64,000 bases of DNA from contig NZ_JAOPKC010000006.1 of NCBI RefSeq assembly GCF_025517535.1, forward strand, positions 90,992 to 154,991, written 5' to 3'. Below the pieces are notes generated by a model. It had not been told where the DNA came from. It did no database searches and was given only the letters and a program-made list of their open reading frames with translations. This DNA is from Halapricum hydrolyticum (lineage in GTDB: Archaea > Halobacteriota > Halobacteria > Halobacteriales > Haloarculaceae). The stretch's first letter is position 1; the number at the start of each line of letters is the position of its first letter. The position numbers were made by a program, and so were the translations under genes. Shown here piece after piece: positions 50,411 through 59,791 of this stretch.

Positions 50411-51244
50411 ATGGCAAAGACGGTACTGATCACGGGGTGTTCGTCCGGCATCGGGCGTGCGACAGCCGAGGCTTTCCTCGATGACGAGTGGACGGTGTAC
50501 GCGACTGCCCGCGACGAAGACGACATCGCGGAGTTGGCCGAGGCCGGGTGTGAGACGGCCGAACTGGACGTGACGAACGCTCACGAGGTCGATCGCGTCG
50601 TCGACCGGGTCGTCGACGAGCAGGGCCGGATCGACTGCCTGGTCAACAACGCCGGGACGGCCCAGTTCGGACCGCTCGAAGACGTGCCTACCGACGCCCT
50701 CGACGACCAGTTCGACGTCAACGTCTACGGCCCACACCGGCTGATCCGAGCAGTCCTGCCGCACATGCGCGACCGCGAGACGGGACGGATCATCAACGTC
50801 TCCAGCATCACTGGCTTTCTCGCCACGCCGGGCGAGGGCGCCTACAGCGCCTCGAAGTTCGCACTGGAGGGGATGAGCGACGCGCTCCGTAACGAGGTCG
50901 ACCAGTACGGGATCGAGGTCGTGCTCGTCGAACCCGGGCCGGTCGCGACCGAGTTCGAACGGCGCGTCGAGGCTTCCCGCGACCGCCTGGAACGCTCCGG
51001 TGCGTACGAGGCGATCTACGAGATCCAGGACGACCGCGTCGCCATCGAGGCCAGCGATTCCTTCGGCATGCCGCCCGGGGCTGTGGCGACGACAATCAAA
51101 GACGCCGCGACGGTGACCGATCCCGAGCCACGCTATCCGGTCGGACGGCTCGCGAAGACCGCCACGCTGGCCCGGTATCTGCCCGATCGCGTTCGCGATC
51201 GCGTCTGGCGACTGTTGCGGCGCGTGACGTCGCTGCGGCGGTGA
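50411..51244 (+). CDS. Short-chain dehydrogenase/reductase
   Basis: A 277-residue NAD(P)-dependent oxidoreductase with TGCSSGIGRATAEAF (cofactor loop, about residue 8), CLVNNAGTA, the catalytic Ser in INVSSITGF and YSASKFALEG (Tyr-x-x-x-Lys). The C-terminal extension is basic and helical. It overlaps the glycerate kinase gene by four bases (GTGA), so both are likely translated together, although their substrates are not obviously connected. Confidence 0.92.
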   Translation: MAKTVLITGCSSGIGRATAEAFLDDEWTVYATARDEDDIAELAEAGCETAELDVTNAHEVDRVVDRVVDEQGRIDCLVNNAGTAQFGPLEDVPTDALDDQFDVNVYGPHRLIRAVLPHMRDRETGRIINVSSITGFLATPGEGAYSASKFALEGMSDALRNEVDQYGIEVVLVEPGPVATEFERRVEASRDRLERSGAYEAIYEIQDDRVAIEASDSFGMPPGAVATTIKDAATVTDPEPRYPVGRLAKTATLARYLPDRVRDRVWRLLRRVTSLRR

Positions 51245-52566
51245 TCGGGATGATCGAGGACCGCGACGCGCTGGCGCGGACGCCGGCACACGACCTCGCA
51301 CTGTCCTGCATCGAGGCGGGGATCGAGGCCGCCCGGCCCGAGCGTGTCGTCGCCGAGCAGGTTTCCGTCGAGGACGACACTCTCCGGATCGCCGACGCCC
51401 GCTACGATCTCACTGCATACGACGAGATCGTTCTGCTTGGCGGTGGCAAGGCCGCCGATGTCGTCGCCCGGGCGCTGGGGGACGTGCTCGACGACCGGAT
51501 CGACCGCGGACTGGTCGTGACGACCGACCCCGTCGAGACCGAGGCGGTCGACGTCGTCGAGGGGTCTCACCCTGTGCCGGACGAGCAGGGTCGCGAGGGG
51601 GCCCGCGAGATCGTCGATCGCGCTCGCGAGCACGGCGAGAGCTCGCTGGTGCTCGTTGCGATCACGGGCGGCGGGAGTGCCTTGCTCCCGTTGCCCGCGG
51701 GCGACGTACGACTGGCTGACCTGCAGGCGATTACCGAGACGCTCGTCGAGAGCGGCGCGGCGATCGAGGAGATCAACGCCGTCCGCAAGCACCTCTCGGC
51801 GATCAAGGGAGGCGGGCTGGCGGAAGCGGCCGCGCCGGCGACGGTCGTCGGACTGGTCTTCTCGGACGTCGTCGGTGACGACCTCGCCACGATCGCCTCC
51901 GGGCCGACCGCTCCGGACGAGACGACCTACGAGGACGCACTTGCCGTGCTCGATCACTACGGCGTGGACCCACCCGAGGCGGTGGTCGAGCACCTGGAAG
52001 CCGGAGCGACCGGCGAGCGGCCGGAGACGCCCTCGGGCGAGTTGCCACACGTCGACAACCACGTCCTCGCGAACGCGTGGACGGCGCTGTCGGCCGCCGA
52101 GGACGCCGTCGACGACACCGAGTACGAGGCCGTGGTCCTCTCTTCACGGATACGGGGCGAGGCGAGCGAAGCGGCGCTCAGCCAGGTCGCCATCGCCGAG
52201 GAGTGTCGTGAGACCGGCCATCCGGTCGAGCCGCCAGCCGTGTTCCTCTCGGGCGGGGAGGCGACGGTGACCGTCCTTGGCAACGGCGAGGGCGGGCCGA
52301 ACCTGGAGTTCGCGCTGCGGGCAGGGATCGAACTCCCGGCGGGCGTCGTCTGTGCGAGCGTCGACACGGACGGCTCGGACGGTGCGACCGACGCCGCGGG
52401 AGCGATCGTCGACGGCGAGACCGTCAACGACCCGATGGCTGCCCGGCGCGCGCTCGTCGAAAACGACTCGCTGTCGGTGCTCGAAGACGCCGACGCGCTG
52501 ATCGAAACCGGGCCGACGGGGACGAACGTCAACGATCTCCGCGTGCTGGTCGTCGAGGACGGGTGA
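51241..52566 (+). CDS. Glycerate 2-kinase (DUF4147/MOFRL family)
   Basis: The 441-residue enzyme phosphorylates glycerate to 2-phosphoglycerate. It has LLGGGKAADVVARAL (N-terminal), ITGGGSALLPLPAGD, RKHLSAIKGGGLAEAA, LSGGEATVTVLGNGEGGPN and the MOFRL region VDTDGSDGATDAAGAIVDG near the end. Start is GTG 51241 or ATG 51250. In haloarchaea this enzyme serves semi-phosphorylative sugar and fructose degradation. Confidence 0.93.
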   Translation: MIGMIEDRDALARTPAHDLALSCIEAGIEAARPERVVAEQVSVEDDTLRIADARYDLTAYDEIVLLGGGKAADVVARALGDVLDDRIDRGLVVTTDPVETEAVDVVEGSHPVPDEQGREGAREIVDRAREHGESSLVLVAITGGGSALLPLPAGDVRLADLQAITETLVESGAAIEEINAVRKHLSAIKGGGLAEAAAPATVVGLVFSDVVGDDLATIASGPTAPDETTYEDALAVLDHYGVDPPEAVVEHLEAGATGERPETPSGELPHVDNHVLANAWTALSAAEDAVDDTEYEAVVLSSRIRGEASEAALSQVAIAEECRETGHPVEPPAVFLSGGEATVTVLGNGEGGPNLEFALRAGIELPAGVVCASVDTDGSDGATDAAGAIVDGETVNDPMAARRALVENDSLSVLEDADALIETGPTGTNVNDLRVLVVEDG

Positions 52567-52587
52567 CGACGCAGATCAAACACCGCG

Positions 52588-53616
52588 CTATTCGAGACAG
52601 GCCGCGACGGCTTTCAGCAGCGTCTCGCCGCGAACCTCCTCGGCGAACAGCGGGACGCGCTTGACGTCGTGGCCGCGGAAGACGTCCTGGGATCGCTGGA
52701 GAGCTTTCTGCTGGACGTCCCAGCGGCGCTTGCAGAACTCACAGCTGTCGAGATTCGGCGAGACGAACCAGTCGGCCTCGATGTCGGCGACGTCGGTCAG
52801 GTCTTCCATCACGCGATTGACGACGATCGTGCCGACAGGAATCCCGAACTCTTCCAGCTGGGTCAGGAGTCGCTCGGACTCCATGACGCTGAGTTCTTCG
52901 GGCACCATGACGACGCGGAAGTCGGTCTTCGCCGGATCCTGCAGGACGGCTCGCAGGCGTTCGATCCGCTGGCTGAGCTCGCGCAGATCGCCCAGTCCCT
53001 CTTCGACCTGTTCGTCCTCGTCCCCGAACATGCCCGTCACCGACTCCAGCACGCCGCTCATGCGCTCGCGGAAGGCGATCAGGCGTCCGACCATCGTCTC
53101 CATTACGTCCGGTAGTTCGAGCAATCTGAGTGTGTGGCCGGTCGGCGCTGTGTCGACGACCACGCGATCGAACCGCTCGTCGTCGAGATACTGCAACAGC
53201 AATCGCATCGCCGCTGCCTCGTCGGTGCCTGGCATCGCGGCCCCGAACGGATCCGCCATGTCGTCGCCGAGCATGTCCGTGAGCGGGCCGAGGCTGTCCT
53301 CGACGCCAAGCGGGTTCTCGCCGAAGGCGTTCTCCGGGTCGATCTCGACGGCGTACAGCGGGATCTCCTCGCGGATCTTTGCCGGCTCGCCCGGGATGTC
53401 GGTTTCGAGCGTGTCAGACAGCGAGTGTGCCGGATCGGTCGAGACGATCAGCGTCGCGGTGCCGTCGCGGGCACTGGCCAGTCCTGTCGCGGCGGCCATG
53501 GTCGTCTTGCCCACGCCGCCTTTGCCCCCGTAGAGGACGTAGTCGGGGGCGTCGACCCCGGTGGGCACGGCCGCGTCGTCGATTTCCTCGACTGCCTCGA
53601 CGTCGATGTCCGTCAT
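52588..53616 (-). CDS. ArsA/Get3-family ATPase
   Basis: A 342-residue deviant Walker A ATPase. YGGKGGVGKTTMAAATG (about residue 30) is the signature, with switch I STDPAHSLSDTLE and switch II VVDTAPTGHTLRLLE. A CEFCKRRW pair near residue 305 matches the dimer-forming zinc CxxC of Get3/TRC40, so a role in tail-anchored protein targeting is favoured over arsenite export. No arsenic genes are nearby. Confidence 0.88.
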   Translation of the reverse strand: MTDIDVEAVEEIDDAAVPTGVDAPDYVLYGGKGGVGKTTMAAATGLASARDGTATLIVSTDPAHSLSDTLETDIPGEPAKIREEIPLYAVEIDPENAFGENPLGVEDSLGPLTDMLGDDMADPFGAAMPGTDEAAAMRLLLQYLDDERFDRVVVDTAPTGHTLRLLELPDVMETMVGRLIAFRERMSGVLESVTGMFGDEDEQVEEGLGDLRELSQRIERLRAVLQDPAKTDFRVVMVPEELSVMESERLLTQLEEFGIPVGTIVVNRVMEDLTDVADIEADWFVSPNLDSCEFCKRRWDVQQKALQRSQDVFRGHDVKRVPLFAEEVRGETLLKAVAACLE

Positions 53617-53708
53617 GTCCGGCGCTACCCGGGCCGGACTTGTGTACTCGTCGGTCTCCTCGCGGTCGCGGCCGCATCACCAGGGTAAGACGGCCACTTC
53701 GAAATCCC

Positions 53709-55691
53709 TCACGGCAGTTCTATCGAGTCCGTCTTCGACCAGTCAGTCTCGTCCATCACGACCAGTTCCTGGTCGCTGAAGACGTACAGGTGATCACCGA
53801 TGTAGGCTGCGCGCTGTGGCTGACCGTCGATCCGGATCCGTGCCGTCTCCGTGAGTTCCCCGTCGGTATAATCGACGACGTAGCCCTCGCTGTCGCCGGG
53901 CAGGAAGAACACCTCATGTTTGCGATCGATGAGGAACGCGTGATGGGACTCCGCGATCGCCGACCAGCGTGATCCGGGGTAGTACGTGTCGTCGATGGTC
54001 GGATCGCTCGGGTCGCTCGCGTCGAACAGCGTCGCCTTGACCGTGCCGTCTTCCTCGCCGATCCCGAGGACGTGCCCGTCGTCGATGGGGTGGAGGTACG
54101 AGGAGTAGCCCGGCAGTTCGAGTTCGCCGACCTCTCCCGGATTCGCGGGATCGGAAAGATCGATCACGTGGAAGGGGTCGATCTGCCGGAACGTGACGAC
54201 GTAGGCGGTGTCACCGACGTATCGGACGGCGTAGACGCGCTGATCCTGACCCATGTCTGTGACCGAGCCCTGGCGTTCGAGCGAGTCGGCCTCAAGCGTG
54301 TAGAGATCGTTGACGCTCTCGGTCCCGAACTGTCGGGGGATCGTCGTCGCGATCCGCAGGGTGCCGTTGTGTTCGTCCAGCGAGAACTGGTCGAGCGGCT
54401 CGCCGGGAACCTGACCGGTGGCCTCGACCGAGAGTCCATCCCCGACACCGATCCGGGCGATCCCGGTCGTCGCGAGTTCGCGACGGTGGTCGTCGACGTA
54501 GGCCTGCAGTCCATCCTGGTACGTCGAACGGACCGCCTCACGCTCGTCGGCAGGGACGCCGTCAAACCACTGCTGGATCGTCGCCTCGACTTCGACCTCC
54601 ATCGCCCGCGCCGAGAGGTTGTACGACTGGATCTCGCTCACTCGCCGTTCGACCCACCCGGGCGCGTCGATCCGATCGGAGCGGACGGCTTCCGCGATGA
54701 CCTCCCCGCGCTGCGTCCGCTGGGTGTAGGTGACGTACAGGGCGTTCTCGGACATGTAGATGGCCGAGCGATCGCGCGTCCCGACGACGCTGACGCTGTC
54801 CGCTATCGCGCCGTCAGCCGGGTCGAGTTCGTACGCCGTGTAGGTCGCGTCGACGGGAATCTGCGCGTGCGGCCGATAGATCGACGTGCAGGGAATCGCG
54901 CTGCCTTCCAGCGGTTCGACCGGGCAATCCATCCCGGGTGATACCGGCGACTGTGTCACGACGTATAGCTGCCCGTCCAGCAGCCGCGCCGTTTCGATCG
55001 TCCCGTTGACCGATCGCTCCCAGGTCTGTCGCGGCTCCGCCGGATCGCTCACGTCGTAGCCGACGAGCCGCGATCCCTGGAAGACGACCAGCGAGTCACC
55101 CGACAACAGTAACTTCCCGCTCTGATCGATGCCGGTGATCCGCTCGGGTGCCGCCGGATCGCTCGAGTCGATGACGTGTGTCGTACCCGGAGAGTCCCAG
55201 GTATCGTCCACGTCGGAACTCGAACCTTCGAGAACTGGCTGGATTCGATAGACCGGTCTATCGGCGTAGTAGGCGTGGTCACCGGTCGTCTTGAGTCGGT
55301 CCGGTTCGTCGATGCCCGCCACCTGGACGTTCGTCGAGGAGTGGCGGTCAGGGTTCGTATCACTCGGCTCACTCGCCTCGGCTCTCGTGGCGTCCGTTTC
55401 GACCGCCAGATCGAACGTCTGCGGCGTCAGCCAGAAGCCACTGCGAGCAGTGTCTGGACTGTTCTGGACGTATTGCTGGAACTCCTCGACACTCTCGAAC
55501 GTCGTGACGCCCGTTTGCGCGGCGTCCGATCCTGGATCCGTCAGCCCTGGATCGTCGCCATTGGGTCCGTCACCGATGTCGTCCGGAGTCGATCCATCGT
55601 CAGAGATCGCCACCGTCGCGACGCCCGCTCCCACCACGGAGCCGACGAGCAGCGCGACGACGACGATCGCACCGAGATTCAGTTCGTCCAT
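53709..55691 (-). CDS. Secreted membrane-anchored beta-propeller protein
   Basis: A 660-residue protein with one N-terminal membrane helix (residues 7-28) and a very acidic extracellular domain. Repeats of the form DLSDPANPGEVGELELPGY, DASDPSDPTIDDTYY and DSSDPAAPERITGID mark blades of a beta-propeller, the C-terminal beta-propeller family (COG4880). Such proteins are large haloarchaeal surface proteins of unknown role. Start ATG 55691 is preferred to 55760. It is probably glycosylated or surface exposed. Confidence 0.85.
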   Translation of the reverse strand: MDELNLGAIVVVALLVGSVVGAGVATVAISDDGSTPDDIGDGPNGDDPGLTDPGSDAAQTGVTTFESVEEFQQYVQNSPDTARSGFWLTPQTFDLAVETDATRAEASEPSDTNPDRHSSTNVQVAGIDEPDRLKTTGDHAYYADRPVYRIQPVLEGSSSDVDDTWDSPGTTHVIDSSDPAAPERITGIDQSGKLLLSGDSLVVFQGSRLVGYDVSDPAEPRQTWERSVNGTIETARLLDGQLYVVTQSPVSPGMDCPVEPLEGSAIPCTSIYRPHAQIPVDATYTAYELDPADGAIADSVSVVGTRDRSAIYMSENALYVTYTQRTQRGEVIAEAVRSDRIDAPGWVERRVSEIQSYNLSARAMEVEVEATIQQWFDGVPADEREAVRSTYQDGLQAYVDDHRRELATTGIARIGVGDGLSVEATGQVPGEPLDQFSLDEHNGTLRIATTIPRQFGTESVNDLYTLEADSLERQGSVTDMGQDQRVYAVRYVGDTAYVVTFRQIDPFHVIDLSDPANPGEVGELELPGYSSYLHPIDDGHVLGIGEEDGTVKATLFDASDPSDPTIDDTYYPGSRWSAIAESHHAFLIDRKHEVFFLPGDSEGYVVDYTDGELTETARIRIDGQPQRAAYIGDHLYVFSDQELVVMDETDWSKTDSIELP

Positions 55692-55769
55692 ACGCGATGA
55701 TACTCTGCCACCCGCTAAGTACTCGCGAAAGCTCAAACGCCGCTTTGAGCTATCCCTCACGCCGTCGAG

Positions 55770-58169
55770 CTACCGCTCCGACCAGAACTGCTCGATCTTC
55801 CCGGCGAGAAAGTCGGGCGTCATGCGGACGAACTCCTCGCGCTCCGCCGGCGAGAGATGACCGTTGACGCTGTGGCGCGCTCCCCCGACGTAGCGGCGGT
55901 CGGCCAGGATCCGAACGCCGACCTCCTCGGTGCCGCGGATCACCCGACCGATCGCCTGCCGCGCCCGCCGAACCGCCGGCACCGTCAGCGCGTACTCGAA
56001 GGCGTTGTCCTCGCCGAAGGCGTCGCCGTAGGCCCGTCGGACAGCCTGCACGCGCGGGGAACCAACGTTGACCAGCGGTACGCCAACGACCGCGGCTGTC
56101 GAGAGCTTCGCCCCGTCGTAATCGACGCCCTCGGTCAGCGTCCCGCGCGTGCTCGTGACGATTACCTTTCCCTCACCGTCGAAAAACCGCTGTTTCAGCG
56201 CTTCCGTCTCGTCGTTGCTCGTCGACTCGTCGACGAGGACTGGCTTCTCGACGGCCTCGGAGAGGTAGGAGCCAGCCCACGCGGCTTCCCGGTAGTTGGG
56301 CATCGCGATCAGGACGTTGCCGGGACTGCGCGCGACCGTCCGCAGGACGTGGGCGTACTCGTCGCGAGTGTTCGTCCACGACCGCTGGTCCTGGGTCGGC
56401 TCACCCCGATTGCGCGCGGTGAAGGGGCTCGCGTCGACGATCCAGCTCGCCCGGTTGGACTCGGGGAACCGCAACGGGTACGACCGCGTTTCGATCGGTC
56501 GGCCAGGGTTTTCTCCGTCGGGGTCGCCCTCAGTCAGCGCGTTCAGCCCTGCGACCTGAGTGAACACCGACAGCGGCGAGAGGGTCGCGCTCATCAACAT
56601 CCCGCCGCCGAGCGCGTCGAAAATCTCCCGCAGGGCTTCTGTCGGCATACAGTCGAACAGGACGAGTCCGGCAGTGTATTCCCGCTGCCAGCCCTCGACG
56701 CGCTGGTCGTCGGTCGGGCTGTGTTCGAGTTCGATCTCCCGCAGTTTCGTGGCGTGATCGCGCTCCCACCACCGGGACATGATCGCTCCCACGGCGGCCG
56801 CGACCGGCTGGCGCGCGATCCCCAGCTGGTCCATCGTATCCTCGACGGCCGCGCCGATCTTGGGGAGACTTCGCCACAACGAACCAGTGTATCCCTCGTC
56901 GGTAGCCCACTCGGTCAGTTCGTCGGTCTCGACGGTCTCGGGATCGCGAAGTGGAACCTCGATGTCGTGTTCGGGCAGGGTGTCGGGGTCAGCCCGCCAG
57001 CCCCGACCTGCCTCTTCGTCCAGAGCACGCTCGACGCGCTCGTCCAGCCATCGCAGCACGTCGTCGTAGAAATCTCGCGCTCCTTCGACTGCTTCGAGGT
57101 TCACCTCGTGGCTCGTCAGCCGCGCTTCGACCTGCGCGCGGTGGTCGTCGGTCTGGCGCGCCCGCTGGAGCAGTTGATGGCAGTCGTTGCGGGCCTGTAC
57201 GAGGGTCTGACGACCGACGCGGTCCGAGAGGAGATCGCGGACGCGTCCTTCCAGTCTATGGGCCTCGTCGACGATCACGAACGTCCGCTCGTCGAGGATC
57301 TCCGCGAGGAGGGGCCGAGAATCGGGATCGAACAGGTGGTTGTAGTTGCCGATCACGACATCGGCGTTCGCGAGCAGGACGCCCATTGCCCGATGTGGGC
57401 AGGTCCCGCGCTCGGTGGCTGCCGGGAGATAGTCGTCGGGCGTGAGGACGAACTCCTCGCCGGCGGCGAAATCCACGGGCGAGCCTTTGTTCCGGGCGTA
57501 CCAGTCGGCCTCAAACGGACAGTACAGCGGCGGGTCGTCGCCGGCGACGTCTTCGGGTGCCGTTGGTTGGCTCTGCCGGTACGGGGAAGTCGCGCCGGCC
57601 GTGGAGAGACCGCCCCCGAGTGCTCGCTGGCCCGTCGCGTCCGCCCGGGCGGCTTTCGCGAGGTCGCTGGCGATCTGCGGGTCCCACCAGATCTCGTCGG
57701 GGTCGCCGCCCACGGCGCTCTCGGCGGCCGGCGGCTCGTCGCCGCCCTCTCCGTCGCTTTCGACGAGTTGAGCCGTGTTCTCACGGAGGTCTTCACAGCG
57801 GTTGTGGACGCTCTTCTCGGGCGGGAACACGTCCTCACGACCGTACGGACAGAGGTCGCGCTTGCCGACGAGCGAAATGCCCGCGAGAGGTTGCTGCAAG
57901 CCCGCGTTGAGCGTCCGGAGGTCCGCGACGAACTGCTTCAGTTGCTGTTTGACGGGCGTGACCACGACGACGGACTCGTAGTGATCGCCCTCCCGGAGGA
58001 GCGTCGCGGCCGCGGTCAGGGCGGCCATCGTCTTGCCGGTCCCGCAGGGTCCCTCCATCGCGAGATAGCCCTGCCGCTTCCCGACGTCGATCGCCGACTC
58101 GATGGCGTCGGCCTGGCTCTCGTAGGGCTCGTCGAATCCGAAGTACGGCTCCCAGTCCGGGTCGGCCAT
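55770..58169 (-). CDS. XPD/Rad3-like ATP-dependent DNA helicase
   Basis: A 799-residue superfamily 2 helicase. Walker A is MEGPCGTGKTMAAL (about residue 40), Walker B VIVDEAHRLEGR, and the C-terminal motif VI is RRARQAIGRVIRGTEEVG. Cysteines between motifs (KRDLCPYGRED, HNRCEDL, LYCPFEAD, GTCPHRAMG) fit the four ligands of the iron-sulphur cluster found in XPD, FancJ and DinG. These unwind DNA 5' to 3' in repair. ATG 58169 gives MADPDWEPYFGFDEPYESQ. Confidence 0.93.
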   Translation of the reverse strand: MADPDWEPYFGFDEPYESQADAIESAIDVGKRQGYLAMEGPCGTGKTMAALTAAATLLREGDHYESVVVVTPVKQQLKQFVADLRTLNAGLQQPLAGISLVGKRDLCPYGREDVFPPEKSVHNRCEDLRENTAQLVESDGEGGDEPPAAESAVGGDPDEIWWDPQIASDLAKAARADATGQRALGGGLSTAGATSPYRQSQPTAPEDVAGDDPPLYCPFEADWYARNKGSPVDFAAGEEFVLTPDDYLPAATERGTCPHRAMGVLLANADVVIGNYNHLFDPDSRPLLAEILDERTFVIVDEAHRLEGRVRDLLSDRVGRQTLVQARNDCHQLLQRARQTDDHRAQVEARLTSHEVNLEAVEGARDFYDDVLRWLDERVERALDEEAGRGWRADPDTLPEHDIEVPLRDPETVETDELTEWATDEGYTGSLWRSLPKIGAAVEDTMDQLGIARQPVAAAVGAIMSRWWERDHATKLREIELEHSPTDDQRVEGWQREYTAGLVLFDCMPTEALREIFDALGGGMLMSATLSPLSVFTQVAGLNALTEGDPDGENPGRPIETRSYPLRFPESNRASWIVDASPFTARNRGEPTQDQRSWTNTRDEYAHVLRTVARSPGNVLIAMPNYREAAWAGSYLSEAVEKPVLVDESTSNDETEALKQRFFDGEGKVIVTSTRGTLTEGVDYDGAKLSTAAVVGVPLVNVGSPRVQAVRRAYGDAFGEDNAFEYALTVPAVRRARQAIGRVIRGTEEVGVRILADRRYVGGARHSVNGHLSPAEREEFVRMTPDFLAGKIEQFWSER

Positions 58170-58265
58170 TTCGTAGTCCGGGTTGGGGCGTCGCCACTCT
58201 TGAACGTACGGATCCGGCCTTGCGGCTATCTCCCACGGCGCACTCCCGGCATCTGCCGGCGGTCG

Positions 58266-59285
58266 CTACGACTCCTCGTCCTCGGAGATGTTCAGTCCCT
58301 TCGAGAGGCGGTCCGTGATGACCCGCTCGACGATATCGAGCAGCTGTTCGTCGTCCGTCGTGTAATCGGCGAAGATGCCGAGCGGGATCTGCCCGCCGGC
58401 CACGTCGTGGTGGCCGCCACCGCTGCCGACGTCTTCGAAAGCGTCGCGAAGGAGGTTGCCGACGTGCACCCGCGGATCCGGTGACCGGGCGCTGACGTGG
58501 ATCGTGTCCTCGACGATGCCGAAGACGATTGCCGTCTGGACGCCCTCCAGTCGCGCGAGGTAGTCGACGGCCTGGGGAAGCGAATCGCGTTCGGACGTCC
58601 GGCCGACGTGCGAGATGAGGATCGCCCCCGTCGTCATCCGGTTGTCGATCGCCGTCGAGATCGCGTCGAGTGTCGCCCCGGTGACCGACGGCGACGATAT
58701 CTGCCGGACCATATCTCCGTCGACATCCTCCTGGAGGAACCCCGCCGCCTCGTACTCCGCGCGGGTCGCCCCGCGAAGGAAATCGAGGGTGTCTGACCGG
58801 ATCGCGACCATGAGGGCCGTCGCCAGTCTCGAATCGACCTCGATACCGAGCGCCTGGACGTACTCCGTGAGGATCGTCGCAGCCGCGCCGACCTCCTCTC
58901 GGCGGTCGACGAAGCGGGCCTCGACCTCCTCGGCGGGATGGTGGTCGATCACGATATCGATGGGGGTCCCTTCCGGAACCTGGTTGTTCTCGCCGGGTAT
59001 CGAATGGTCCACAAACGCGAGCAACGAGTCCGGCGGCCGATCCGTGACGGCGGCGGGATCAAACGGCTGGATGTCGATGTCGAGCAGGTTCACGAAGGCG
59101 CGGTTCTGCTGGTGGGAGATCGCCCCGCTGTAGAGGATGTGTCGCTCGTCGATGCCCGCAGCGGCCGCGATCCGACCCAGCGCGAGCGCGCTCGCCAGAC
59201 AGTCCGGATCGGGGTTGTCGTGACAGACGATGTTGATCTCGTCTCCGTCAGCCAGCAGCTCCTGGAGTTCGGCGGCCGTGCTCAT
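58266..59285 (-). CDS. DHH-family phosphoesterase (oligoribonuclease/NrnA-like)
   Basis: A 339-residue protein with CHDNPDPDCLASALALG (motif I), FVDHSIPG, IDHHPAEEVEARF (DHH motif) and the DHHA1 element GSGGGHHDVAGGQIPLG near the end. Such enzymes degrade short oligonucleotides or cyclic dinucleotides using Mn. The order of domains is usual. It lies 96 bp upstream of the helicase gene on the same strand. Confidence 0.92.
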   Translation of the reverse strand: MSTAAELQELLADGDEINIVCHDNPDPDCLASALALGRIAAAAGIDERHILYSGAISHQQNRAFVNLLDIDIQPFDPAAVTDRPPDSLLAFVDHSIPGENNQVPEGTPIDIVIDHHPAEEVEARFVDRREEVGAAATILTEYVQALGIEVDSRLATALMVAIRSDTLDFLRGATRAEYEAAGFLQEDVDGDMVRQISSPSVTGATLDAISTAIDNRMTTGAILISHVGRTSERDSLPQAVDYLARLEGVQTAIVFGIVEDTIHVSARSPDPRVHVGNLLRDAFEDVGSGGGHHDVAGGQIPLGIFADYTTDDEQLLDIVERVITDRLSKGLNISEDEES

Positions 59286-59363
59286 TCGTGGATGTACTTG
59301 CTCTATGTAGTTAGGTGTGCAGGGGAGTTGTGGATCGATTACTCGGTTGTCGCACGGGTCGAA

Positions 59364-59555
59364 TTATACGTTTCGGGCGCGGTACTCGCCGTGCTTGACT
59401 CCGAGGAACAGCATGATCGCGCCGAATGCCAGGGCAGACGGCAATACCATCATGAGCGTCGTTTCGAGTCCCATCGGCGTCATCGCGGCTCCGCCGACGC
59501 CGAGGGCGATCAGGGCGGCGAATGTGAGGGCCGTGGTTAGTGTATCGAATTCCAT
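59364..59555 (-). CDS. Small two-helix membrane protein (DUF7333-like)
   Basis: A 63-residue hydrophobic protein starting MEFDTLTTALTFAALIALGVGG and ending FLGVKHGEYRARNV. Two membrane helices are near residues 6-24 and 33-51. The C-terminal GVKHGEYRA matches a small conserved haloarchaeal family I recall as DUF7333. Function unknown. Confidence 0.65.
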   Translation of the reverse strand: MEFDTLTTALTFAALIALGVGGAAMTPMGLETTLMMVLPSALAFGAIMLFLGVKHGEYRARNV

Positions 59556-59791
59556 CGTTTTGGGTTGTGTGCTGGCCTGGCTTGAAAGGCGAGTTGGCGG
59601 TGAAGGTTTCCGGATGGCCTATCGAGCGACGCGAGAACGCTTTCTGATTGGCACGCAGCACGGTTAGTCGCGGTCGATACGACGACCGGCGGAGTCAGTT
59701 GTAAGCGGTTGATCTAGGCTGTCGCACACGTGCCCTATTCGTGCACTCGATACCGACATTCTATTTACTCCTCTCCCCAATTCTGGGACAG

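Noticed and set aside
55857..58484. 875-codon open frame on the + strand
   Set aside because: It mirrors the XPD-like helicase on the other strand. GC-rich haloarchaeal genes often leave long antisense frames; this one has no family motifs and is rich in Arg, Val and Gly.
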